Shown here: positions 9,468-21,811 of the stretch, one piece after another
How the letters are laid out: every line of letters starts with the position of its first letter
How positions within the stretch are numbered: position 1 is the stretch's first letter
From: Lampris incognitus
Taxonomy: Eukaryota > Chordata > Actinopteri > Lampriformes > Lampridae
Assembly: GCF_029633865.1 (NCBI RefSeq)
Contig: NC_079214.1
Location: 17,028,753 to 17,092,752 of the forward strand
Direction of reading: 5' to 3'
Length of the DNA: 64,000 bases
Translations under genes and position numbers: made by a program
Notes under the pieces: model-generated
Seen by the model: only the letters and a program-made list of their open reading frames with translations
What the model was told of the DNA's origin: nothing
Databases searched by the model: none

Positions 9468-11991
9468 AGCCATTTTAAAACGATAAAGAGTTGATATACA
9501 CAGACAAACACATGCTAAAAATACTGCTTTTGCTTCCATCTAGCGGCTGAATTCTTTTGCCCTTGCTGCAGTGTCCATGAGCTATTTTTAGCCCTTCCCG
9601 AGCGGAAGCAGAAGCTTTGCAGAAAACGGAAGCCAGACATCGGCTGCACTGGACTACATTAGAAGTAAGCAGTTTGTTGTAATTTCTTCGTTTTTTGCGT
9701 AATTTAATATTATCGGATATATGGCAGCATATATGTGAGTTGGTGTTGTAAACACAGCCACGCTGTACTGTCTAACGTGCTGCGCATGTCTGACTTCCTG
9801 TGACGCGACCATAGCGACAGCGATGCTGTGACATCACTCGGACGCTGCCCTAACAATGTACAATGTACTGTTAATTAACAATACACAATGCACTCTTGTG
9901 AAACAATAACCTAAACAATACACTCATAAAGAAGCAAGGCCCTCGTGTATTGTTTCAGTGCATTGTTACATCACATTTGGATCGGGGGACAGAGCCCGCA
10001 GAAAGGTGAAATTTTCAGCCGTTAGGTGGCAGCAAAAGCAGGATTTCCAGCTTGAGTGTTGGCCTTTGTCTACATACCCTTTAAAACTGAAATGCTTGTT
10101 TATATTTACATAAGATCATTGTTAAATGTTTTCTTTATGTAGTAAATGTCGACATTTTGCCAAATCCATTTTCTGAATTCCAGAATTGGTGCAGTCTATG
10201 CTCACAGAACACATCCCTTAGTCAAACTGTTCTTGCATAAGCCATCTTTACTAAATAAGCTGATGATAATCCTGTTAGAATACACCACCCCTACAGAAAA
10301 TACAGAGAGGCACCTCAAGGGGTTAATTCTGGTCAACTCTACACTTGGTCCTGTGTGTGTATGTGTGTGTGTGTGACATGAAAACTGAGCCTTTGTGAGT
10401 CACAGGACATGCTCTTTCTGTAAAGTGGGTTTTGTATACACTTCACATAATTGTTTACTCACATGGACTATTAACACATCATGTCAATCTGATGTTAGAA
10501 ACACACTTGCTCATCGGTTGCTTAAAAAGTTGCTGTTTCAGGCTCACTTTCTATAATGAACTGAAAACAGTATGATGTTAGAATTAAGAGGGACCATAGC
10601 TGTGGGAGAAAGTAAAGATAAGGAAGATGTGAGGTATGTTGAGTGAAAGCGATGTGTGAGAGAGAGAGTGCAACTCTCTGTCTCTCTAGCTCTCTTTCCC
10701 ACGTGGTCTTTCTATTATAAAGTTGAAAAATACCTACGGTCTCAGGCTTTCCCCTCTCCACCTCCTCTCCATCATTTGTTTCCATTATAGCTGTCCAGAC
10801 TCCTCTTTGATATCACCGTTTCTCCCTCCTCATCCCCAGAAACAGCAGCCTCAGCAATTGTACCGTAGCTTATCCCACTATAACCAGTAGCGGCAACAAC
10901 TGAGCAACATCTTCAACACTGCTATTTACAACAACTGCAGCAGTAGCATAGATAATCCCAGGGTCGGCAGCTGTCAACTCCTACAGATTATTCTGATGTC
11001 AACATGCTCTAATAGACCGACATAATAAGGTTGTCCATTACCTCCACTGAAGATTTTCCATGATCCAGTGCTGACTGAGCCCAACAGGTGTCACTGTGCT
11101 GATGGTCACGGTGAAGGCGTCCTGAAGAATTCTGGTGTCTCAGTTTATTGAGGCTCACCCCACACTGCATAGGTTCAGATCCTGGACTCCTGCCTTTATT
11201 CATTGCACTTTCTGAAAAAAGAAGAAGATGGGGATGAAGGAGAAAATAATGTCAAGATAGTAATAAAATGCTCTGTGACTTCTGAGAAAAATATATTTTG
11301 AAAAAAATTATAGACTTACCATAGCCAAAACGGAGTTGAATTGTACCAGGACGGGCGATAGACCAGTATGAGACGGAAAGTTGTCCTTCTGCGGGCCTTT
11401 CACAGGCTTTGGTCCAACTGCTGATCCGCTGGCGACCATATCTGCGTCCGTGTCAAAGCTCTTATTGTTGATTTACAGGGGAGACAAAGACTGACACCCA
11501 CATACTCAGCGACTCACCAAGACAGAAAACCACACGCATGCACAGACAGTAACTGAAAATCAGATTCACGCACCTCACTCCTTCACAAATGTCGACCCGT
11601 GGAAAGTCTGGAAGATGTGAGGGGTATGTAAGGTTATAAATTACTCCTGCTTCAAGCGTAAAACTTCCATCATGACTCTCATTCATAAAGGGATATTTTG
11701 TGCATGTACGTAGTTTTCATTTGTTGGATCTTTAAGAAGGTTGCACTGGGGGAAAAAAAGGGGGGGGGGTTGCGAACACATAGGGACAGATAGACATATA
11801 GATGAAGGGGCAGAGCAAGATGCAATAGCAGGCTAGCTTTACCAACAGTCACTGAATTTGCATGGACCACAACGTCAGCAGGCCAGCTGTGTGGTTGTGC
11901 ACACACTGCTTGCATGCATTTATCTGTGTCACTGGACTGAAGCTGTGTGTGCATGTTTCTACAGGTCACAGCTAAGGACACAGTCAGATTA

Positions 11992-12039
<48 letters not shown>

Positions 12040-14609
12040 CAAGACGTTTCCCCTAGCCGGCAGTGTTGTTTAAACGTTAATCCCCGACAGGCTTAGCTAC
12101 CGTCTCACTCCTTTTTATCATGCAACCTTTCCTCCTTTACTTACTCCCCACCTTCCCGCCTTACTGGTTTCTTTCTTTTCCTCCTCCCTGTCTGTTCCCC
12201 TCTCACTTTCTTCTAATCAAAGTTTTACCTACCACTTGCCTGATCTAACCTCTACGCAGGGTCGCATGCAGAACCCGAATCTCAACCAGGCATCTTTGTA
12301 ATTAGCAGTTTAAAAAGAAAAAAAAAGACACAATTATTCACTTTCACTTAAAGCAACAGTCATCTTGGACAGGGATGGGATCAGTGGGGATTATTATTCG
12401 TTTAAGTGAACTGATCTTTACTGATGTTACACAGGGAACAGCTGTGTGCCCTTAATTCTCATTCCTGTTTATAAGAATAGGGAACATCTGCCCGTATCAT
12501 CATTTCAGTTTTTTCAGTATTATATCTTTGTAAAGTGCTCCTACTGGAAAGACAGCCAGGAAATTAGACAGACAGAAGGATGGCAGACAGACAGGCATAG
12601 ATGGGGCTTGCCTGATAAACTGGCATACAGCAAAATGGACAGGAAGACAAATATGCAGATAGAAAATCACAAAGACTGAGTCATTATAGAACAATAGAGA
12701 ACAGAAAAGTAGTTGTTTTGCTAGAGACATTCTGTCAGCAGCATTCCGAACCTCCTCCTCCTCCTCGTCATCAATACTGAGATACTGCTGACTAACCCCC
12801 CCCCCACACACACACACACACACACACACAGAAGTGCACACCAACATACAGCAAACTAGTTTGCATACACACAAAGAATACTTTAAATTATAAAATAATC
12901 ATTTATTGAGTTATTTAGGGATGATCTTGCTGAAAGTAGGCACTTATCAATAATATCATTTATAGTATCTCATTCCGTGCAAAATGGCCATACAGACTTC
13001 AAATACAGAAGAATTTGGGCAACAGAAAGAAAATGAATACAGGACAACACGTAAACTCAGCCATGTTAAGGGGGGCAGGGGGGAGAGGCTCAGGAACGGT
13101 AATTCTCAGAATCAGAATCAATAAGAATCCGAATAATTTATTCATCCCCAAGGGGAAACTGGGTAATTCTAACACCTAAAACCATGTAAGCGCTGCATGG
13201 GGTGTCTTTTTAATTAATTATTATTAAGACGGATACCTTTCATTTTCGAATGGGGGACAAGATGGAGATCGCTGATAAATAAACATCGAAAAAAAAAGTA
13301 ACCAATACATTCTTAGAGGTCAGTGTGTGAATGGTAGGGTCCAGCAGTAGAGACACGGGTCCTGTTTGAACTCATTTTCTGCATAAGACCACATACTGTA
13401 TAGAGTGACATCATTTAAATATTACAAACAGTATTCAAGAGATAACAAAAATTGAATGTGGCAAGTGGGGACATGGAACCCTCCGGATGCCAGGCTCTGG
13501 TCTGAGTCTTCCTGGGGGCGGGGGGCAGTCACATTTAAACCCGTTTCCAGCCAATCACACTGACTTGAGCGAGATCAGTGCAACTGTAAGCCCCCCCCCG
13601 CCACATTAATTTTTCCATTACAGTAGTAAGTGATACATGCTTAACATGGACAAAAACAGCTTTTTATCAAAGTGTAAGCGCTTAATTAATTAATTAATAC
13701 AATATTATCATTCCACCATTTGTGATACTAGCAAGCTTCACCAGTAATAATGCTTCCCATGTTGATGTGTTGCGATGTCAGGTCTGGATCTATATCGTCC
13801 CACAGCCGAAAGGGTTGTACTTTTCCCACCGAATGCATTTTACATTTTTAGCAGACACGTTTTCAAAGTGACTTACAAGAGACAGCGATTACCAGATATA
13901 TTCATGTGGCAATCTACAGGCATCTTACAGCACAATCAGTAATCATATCATGGGTGAGAGTGCATGTCAAATGTCATTAGTACAGGCACAGCAGGTAGAT
14001 TACCAATAGTGATGTGAGTAATAGGGGATTCAAACTACAAATCAGCAGAACAATTTCATAAATCAGTATCACATGCATATCAGCGTTAACAATTCATGTC
14101 ATGTCAAATGCAAATAGTTAAAGTGTTCAAAAGGGAGACAACCGGCAGTGACGCAAGTAATAATAGTAAGAAATTCAAATTAAAACTTAGTTGGACAATT
14201 CCACAAATCAGTATAACAGTCCTACTTAGAGACCATCTATGGATTATGGTATGTCTGAAAAGGGGAAATTTTTTAGGCCTTTCTTGAATTAAGTTAGTCT
14301 GCAGTTCTGATGGAAGATGGGATTTCACTCCCCTATTTTGACTTGAAGGCGGTCTGTGCATCTTAAAAGTCCCATCGGATAAATCTTGCACCTTGAACTG
14401 ATAGGTTTTGCCAGAATGGTCATGTGTATACAGTGATATTCAGAAAGGGAACATCTGAACTGTTGACTCTAATGTATCACTGATGTACATATTTTGCCTT
14501 CAACTCTCTAAACTAGGGGTTCTTAAAACTTTCCAATCCAGGGAGAGAAAGACATTTTACTCCCCGGGACTCAACTGCATTGAAATATAAACCCATTTAG
14601 CAGACACAT
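9468..14609. other. Intergenic region between HK1 and HKDC1
   Basis: Apart from the candidate exon at 11320-11439, no gene is supported. Visible content: TG microsatellites near 10350 and 11994-12034, a CA tract near 12807-12830, poly-purine and homopolymer tracts, and pieces of a dispersed fish repeat with the TTAGCAGACACxTTTT core at 13850-13900 and again near 14598-14640. A loosely duplicated segment (AAATCAGTATxACA) occurs at 14039-14075 and 14195-14220. Confidence 0.5.
11320..11439 (-). CDS. Orphan exon-like ORF with GTAAGT donor
   Basis: An ATG at 11439 opens 40 codons (beginning MVASGSAVGPKPVKGP and ending FNSVLAM) that stop exactly at a strong GTAAGTC donor in phase 0. An in-frame TAA lies 12 codons upstream, so the ATG could be a genuine start. 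I do not recognise the protein. A consensus acceptor (TTTTTTCAG) follows at about 11212, but reading on from it gives K-V-Q-stop. Alternatively, being phase 0, it could splice to HK1 exon 2 as an alternative HK1 5' exon; mammals have upstream alternative HK1 first exons. Both are inference, and it may also be chance or repeat sequence. Confidence 0.25.
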
Positions 14610-14615
14610 TTTATT
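14610..14615 (-). promoter_or_regulatory. HKDC1: Possible HKDC1 polyadenylation signal
   Basis: AATAAA on the minus strand, about 207 nt beyond the HKDC1 stop codon (14822-14824). It is the nearest canonical hexamer I noticed. It falls within repeat-like sequence, so its use is uncertain. Confidence 0.35.
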
Positions 14616-14821
14616 TATGAAACAGACATTTAGCATGCAGGAGAGCAGATGTCAACTCGATCATTTGTTGGACAAACTTCACTGTCCTATCAAAAGCACA
14701 GGGCTTTGTCATTTCGAATTTGATGCTCCCATGTGGCCATAACATCTGCATCACACACTGTAATGACAGTAACTGTCATTTGGGGTAATTGGATAGCTAT
14801 CAAGTTTGTAATTCCAGGTAC

Positions 14822-16816
14822 TTATATTTCCACCTTCTGCTGTATGGCCACCGCAGTGATGAGGGCAGCACCTTTCCCACTACCTTCTTCTGACAGGACG
14901 AAAGTCACACAACACTGAGGAGCCAACTCCCTGACTGTCGCCTGCAGGACCCTAGCGAAACTACAATAGCAGCAGAAGCAGTAGAGAAAAGAGAAGGGGG
15001 GGAGTTAATAAATGAATAACCTACTTCTCTGTTACTTCTATTATATAATGATAATGATAATAATTACTGACTGTGGATGTAGTTTGTACAGCGTTCCATC
15101 CACCCCTACAGTGATGTCCAGATGCTCCAGTCCACGGTTTTCTCTGATCTTATCAACCACAGCCGCCAGTCCTGCTCCACACAGCTGAGCAGCACGATGT
15201 GAAACTGTTTCACATACCTATAAAACACATAAATTACACTTAAAACATAATATAACAGCTGGATCATCAATTCCTCACTGTTTAACTGTGAAATTTTAGT
15301 TATTTTGAGACACTTATCACTACATGAAGGATCTATCTATTTCTCCATCCATCAATCCATCCTCTACCTCTTTTACTATGATGCTGTCATCACAGGTGCT
15401 GTCAAGTCCCAGCTTTTGTAGAATGGCTCTGACCTGCAGTAGGGCCAGGTGGTCACTAGAGGGGGCCAACACAGTAAAATATAAGGCTATGTCAATGGAA
15501 ACGCAGCTGCAGGCGGACAGGACAAAGCTGTTCAAAATATACAGTTCAACACAATTGTGGGAAGCACTGGAGTCAGCATGGGTCAACAACCCTGTGTAAT
15601 TTTTTCAGCACCTTGTTGAGCTCACACTCCCTAAGGGGTTGTTCTGAGGGCAACAGAGGAAGCTGTGAAATACAATGTATGTAGGTGTCCCAAATAGCTT
15701 TGCACATGTAATATAATTCATGTGTTATACTTTGTACATATAATACATGCCAGTGGCTCCTAATCACGTGCTGGCAAGATGCAAGAAGGTGGTGGGGTTT
15801 GGTGGTTTGAATCACACTGGCTTGTTTTACTGACGTCTCTTTAGTGGTGCTGAAGTGAAACTTATTGGGGGTGGGGGGGTTGCATTCTGTTGGGCCTTCA
15901 CAGCACATAGTTTGGAACCTCTGCAGTATGTCATGGTGTAGATGCTTGGTTGAGTTAAGTACAAACTACATTCAAAGATTTTATTTTAGTAACTCCTTAG
16001 TATTGACTGCTGCTATGTGCGGTTGCGTTTATTTTCTTCCCCCCGCCCCCCTTTTCTCCTCAGTTGTATCCAGTCAATTACCCCACTCTTCCAAGCCATC
16101 CCAATCTCTGCTCCACCCCCTCTGCCAATCCAGGGAGGGCTGCAGACTACCACATGCCTCCTCCGGTACACGGGGAGTCGCCAGCCGTTTCTTTTCACCT
16201 GACAGTGAGGAGTTTCGCCAGGGGGACGTAGCGCATGGAAGAATCACGCTATTCCCCCCAGTTCCCCCTCCCCCCCGAACAGGTGCCCTGACTGACCAGA
16301 GGAGGCGCTAGTGCAGTGACCAGGACACATACCCACATCCAGCTTCCCACCTGCAAACAAGGCCAATTGTGTCTGTAGGGACGCCCGACCAAGCCAGAGG
16401 TAACATGGGGATTCGAACCAGCGATCCCTGTGTTGGTAGGCAACGGAATAGACTGCTACGCCACCCGGATGCCCCCTTTGTTTATTTTCTTCTGCAGCCA
16501 TTGATGTAGGAGGTTGATTTCTGCAGACACCAGTAGCCAATACAGACCTATTTCTAGGCAATCTTCTTTTAAACATACTTCTTGGTGTGTTACATGTATT
16601 TAGGTTTACAGACACATGCACAGACATTGACCCCAGATGTGCCCACCAAAACTTTTACCTCTCTATGTATGACAGGTATTTGGTTTCAAATATTCCAGGT
16701 GTTTTTAAAGCTTCAGTGACATATCCTCTGAACAGCAACCCTCTTCTGGTTAAATCCAGTAGGACATGACGTACGATTTCTCCTAAATATAGCCCACTGG
16801 TCAACTTTTCAAACCT

Positions 16817-16851
<35 letters not shown>

Positions 16852-19800
16852 CTCTCTTTAGATCCAACAGGACAGACATATCTGACCAACAAACTAAGGT
16901 ACGGGGCATTGTCCAACTAGAGCACACACACATGCTTGTGAGCATGACATAGATATAAAGAGAAGTATACATTAGCATGAGCAAAAATGTACGCATATAT
17001 GCACACACAGGTTAACGCAGATGAAAAAATGTAGAAAAATGCAAAAAACCAAACACGTGCAAAGGCACACATGCATGTGGGCGCGCGTGCGCGCGCACAC
17101 ACACACGCGCGCGCGCGCACACAACCCTCTTATCTTCCTAAGGAAAACAGCACACACAGATAAACAGACACACACGGTAGTAGAGCATAGGCTAAAATTC
17201 CAATAAAACCACCATGAAACTAAATCTGCAGATTCCCATAAAGCTCGTGTTCTCTCACCTCTGTTTCCCATGGTTGAGTGATGCTTGGTCCACCTCTATG
17301 TCATAGTGAGTGATGATGTCATCAAGACAACCATCCTCGCCTAGACCCCCCCACTCTGTGTTTACACACATCCTCTTCCTCTCTCCATTCCCCTGCTTCC
17401 CTTCTCCCTCCATCCCCTTATCTTCCTAGAAGCAGAAGCCATTGAGAGGTCCGAGTTAGTCATCTGCATTCATTCTGCACACAACAGCTGACTTACATGG
17501 AGCTGAGAAATGCTTGTTAGTACATCTACAGACATTCACTTTAAAAAAAAAAAAAGTGTTGTCATGTGTGAGTTGGTGCTTGTACTATCAACATGGAAGA
17601 CAATTTCAGGTACACAGTAAAAAAAAAAAAAAAAAAGGCATCTATTCTAACAGGACGCCAGTGATGTAGGACATTATTCTGACATAAATCCTGGATTAGG
17701 AATGCATATATGGTTTTAGATTAAAACATAAATACTGATACAATTGCATTTTACAGTAGATGACGTTTTTTCAGTGGTGTTTGTTACCTTCTTCTCCACT
17801 CCCTCTGCTCTCCACTCCTCCTGCTCTTTTTTCTCACCTCCCTCCATACTTCCCTCTTCTGTGGCAATCTTCTTAATGTTCCTCAGTTCCTCCATGTAAC
17901 AGACATTACTGCCTGTCCCTGTGGCACCCAGGCAATTTCATATACTATTTAAGTACACACATTTCAATAAAAGGATGATAAATTTAAATGTGATATAAAC
18001 AGGAAGTAGACCACAGAAACTTTCAGTGATTTCCTAACGTGGATTATTGAGCACGCATAAAGACAACAGGAAGTAGAGGTACAAAAAAGTTCAACACTTT
18101 TCACATGGTTGCCATTTTCTACATGCGACCGATTTTAGGTTCCCATATTGGGGGCAGTTGGCAGTGTACATCCACTTAAACCTGTACATTTGAAGATGTG
18201 GTTAGTAGGTAGGATGATTTACAGTTACTGTAAAGGGTTCAAGGGGCATCTGGGTGGCGTAGAGGTCTATTCCATTGCCTACCAACACGGGGATCGCCAG
18301 TTCGAATCCCTGTGTTACCTCCGGCTTGGTCGGGCATCCCTACAGACACAATTGGCCGTGTCTGCGGGGGAGAAGCTGGATGTGGGTATGTGTCCTGGTC
18401 GCTGCACTAGCGCCTCCTCTGGTCGGTTGGTCGGGGTGCCTGTTCAGGGGGGAGGGACAACTGGGGGGAATAGCGTGATCCTCCCATGCACTACGTCCCC
18501 CTGGTGAAACTCCTCACTGTCAGTTGAAAAGAGGCAGCTGGCTACTCCACATGTATCAGAGGAGGCATGTGGTAGTCTGAAGCCCTCCCCAGATCGGCAG
18601 AGGGAGTAGAGCAGCGACCGGGATGGCTCGGAAAAGTGGGGTAATTGGCGAAGTACAATTGGGGCGAAAAAGAGGAGGAACCCCCCCCCCCCAAAAAAGG
18701 GTTCGGAGGGGTACGATTATTAAGTGTGGAATAAGTGTGGTAATGGACAAAGAAATGGTGGACAGAAGACACTACCCCCTCTTTTTTCTCCCCAATTGTA
18801 CCCTTTCAATTACCCCACTCTTCCGAGCTGTCCTGGTCATTGCTCCACCTCCTCTGCTGATCTGGGGAGGGCTGCAGACTATCACATGCCCCCAGGGGGA
18901 CGTAGTGCATGGGAGGATCACTCTATTCCCCCCAGTTCCCCCTCCCTCAAACAGGTGCCCCAACCAACCAGGGGAGGCGCTAGTGTAGCGACCAGAACAC
19001 ACCCACATCCAACTTCCCACCCGCAGTCACAGCCAATTGTGTCTGTAGGGACGCCCGACCAAGCCAGAGGTAACACGGGGATTCGAACCGGCGATCCCCG
19101 TGTTGGTAGGCAACGGAATAAACTGCTACCCTACCCGGATGCCCTGAAGACAACTTTTCTGCTTGGCTCCGGCCTCAAAGGGTGCTGAACCATGGACGGT
19201 AGAAGACACTTATCACATGAGGAAGATGCCAACAATCTTTTCCAAGATTGCTTATATTTAACTCATTTTGCTCTGTGGTGTCACCACGTGATATAGCCAT
19301 GAGGATTTCAGTCAATACTAGGTAATATAAATACAGCTAAACTCATGGATTATTACCAACTGCTGGAAAAAAAAAGTTGTTTTTTTTTTTTACAAATTTT
19401 ATCAGTAACAATTCAAACTTACATACAATTGTTTGTAGGTAACAGAAACACATTAGGGGTGTAATACATACCAGCTATCAGTCCAATCTCACACTGTGGG
19501 TCTTCGTAGGCACAGCTCATCATAGTCCCAACAGTATCGTTGATTATCGCCTCAATGTCCATGTCAAATTCCTTTAGGAAGACAAGCACACACAATATGC
19601 CACTCTGTCGCTGCAGTGTTCCAAGTCAGACTCACAATCAACAAACATGAGCATGGGCCACAGTACAGGTAAATGCTAAAACAATCAAGACGCCAGCATA
19701 TAATAGATTTCACAGCTGTCTGTTGGAGCTCTATTGGATTATGACATCATTGTTTCCCTCAGAGCCCCAAAACAGTGGTTAACACTTTTGGGGTTCTGAG

Positions 19801-21738
19801 GTATCAAGGCACTGTCCCTATTGATAGTGCATCACTCTAAAGTCTTACCAAGTATGAGCCTTTCACTTGACAGGACATTATCAGTGAAATACATTTTACT
19901 CAGGTCAGTACATACAGACAAGATAATAAAATAAATAAATAACACCACAGTAAAAGCAGAAAAGATTTTTAAAAGAAAAGCAATGCTTTTCTACTTATTC
20001 TGTAAGGACAACAGGTCTAGGTCTTCCAGGCGGAGGGGACAAGGGCGGTCTGGGGGGTTGCGTTTGTTAAGCAGCCTAATAGCAGAGGAGATGAAACTGG
20101 CCCTGCCCCTGTTTGTTTTGACTACAGGGGCAACATACCTCCTACTACAGGGCAGGATCTAAAAGCAGGTGCTGAGGTTATGAGTTGACTCCAAGGTGAT
20201 CACCCTCCACAGCTTGGCCTTGTTGGTCCGTTAGAGCCCCTCATACCAAGCCAGAAAAGAAAAGATGAGGAGGCTCTCTATATGGCTGATGTAAAAGCCT
20301 AGCGGCTACGTCTAGCTGCCTCAGAGCCGCTACTGGCACTTTTTAAAGATGGTTTGATTTTTTATTATTATTTTGATATATTTCATTAATCTCCGTGGGT
20401 AAATTCCCACCCTAGCTGTGCAGCTAGGAGCAGTGGGCGGGGACCAACTCCAGTTCGTCTTGCCATGCCTTAGTCAGGGGCACAGACCGGAGTATTAACC
20501 CTAACATGCATTTCTTTTTGATGGTGGGGGTTTTCTGTAGTTTTCTTGGCTGGTGCTTTCCTTGTGAGGACAGAGAGGCCTTGCCAGGCCTGCCTCAGAT
20601 TACCACTTTGAAACATGGCCTCCACCCGTTCCTTGTAACATCCTTTAGCCTGGGCAATCTCCCTCTTTAATACTATTTGTGCAGCTCTCCCCTCCGCTCT
20701 GTGCCCAGTAGCAAAGGCTCTATGCTTAGCCTGAACTGCTCTTTTCAGGTGAGCGGCGAGCCATGGCTTGTTGTTTTGGTAGCACTTAACAGTCTTTCTA
20801 TTTATTAGCATACTCTCACAATATTGGATGTAAGAAGTCACTGCTGTGACAGACTGTTCGAGGAAGTGGTCCTGGGTGAAAACCTGCCTGTCTGTGCAAA
20901 TGAAACAGCTCTGCAGGCTCTCGGTTGCCTCCCTGGACCACATGTGAACTGTTCTCGGTTTCACTTTCTCTTGTTTCAGCTTTTGTCTGTATGTGGGCAG
21001 TATGGATCATTCAAAGTTTTTGTAGGACATTAGAGTACTATCAAAAACAATAAATGGCATGGACAAATTGCAACTCACATTGCGTCTCTTGATGGCATCC
21101 CTCAGCATATCAATGACATCATTTCCTTCGCAGCCTGTGGCCTTGAAGCCTTTGGTCCAGCTAACCAATGTACCCTGTGGAACATTCAGATTAATATTAG
21201 TATTCAATAAGAACAGTCAAAGTCATTTAGACAGGTTGCTCCCTAAAATAAACACGTGTGCACAGGCAAACACTGCTACAATCACATGTGAGGGATACAT
21301 GATGCCATTGCAGGATGGTGCACTATCTTCTTATGAATGCAGGTTGTCAGGTCAGCGTAGGCAAAAATAAAAGTGCGGGTGGGCACAGAGAAAATCAGAT
21401 GGACCTAGCCCATCCAAGATCAATCATACTTAATAGGTACTGAAACGCGTATGTTAACCAAAATAGGCCATCACAACTACTCGCTTGAATGCACCACAGT
21501 TTAATCATACAAGCTTTATACATCATCAGAGGTAACATTACAGGCTTCAAGATGAACATTAACAGTATTGCATAGCCTGGCACCGTCGCCATATATTCTC
21601 TCACACACACACACACAGCTGACACACGCAACAGCAGCATTAATCAAGCTACGGATATACAGGTACACCAGCGCCCACCATGCTCAGTTAACATTAAAGA
21701 TGACACTTGAACATAGCCTGGCATGGCGGCTACATAAA

Positions 21739-21811
<73 letters not shown>

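Noticed and set aside
16244-16627. 127-codon and similar ORFs over SINE copies (also at 18148, 18724, 30199, 32805, 53709, 58498)
   Set aside because: The same peptide ([20 protein letters not shown] type) recurs at every SINE copy; they are repeat translations.
18243-18310. Possible tRNA gene
   Set aside because: The tRNA-like head with a GTTCGAATCCC box is shared by eight dispersed copies followed by the same ~380-nt body, so it is the promoter end of a SINE.
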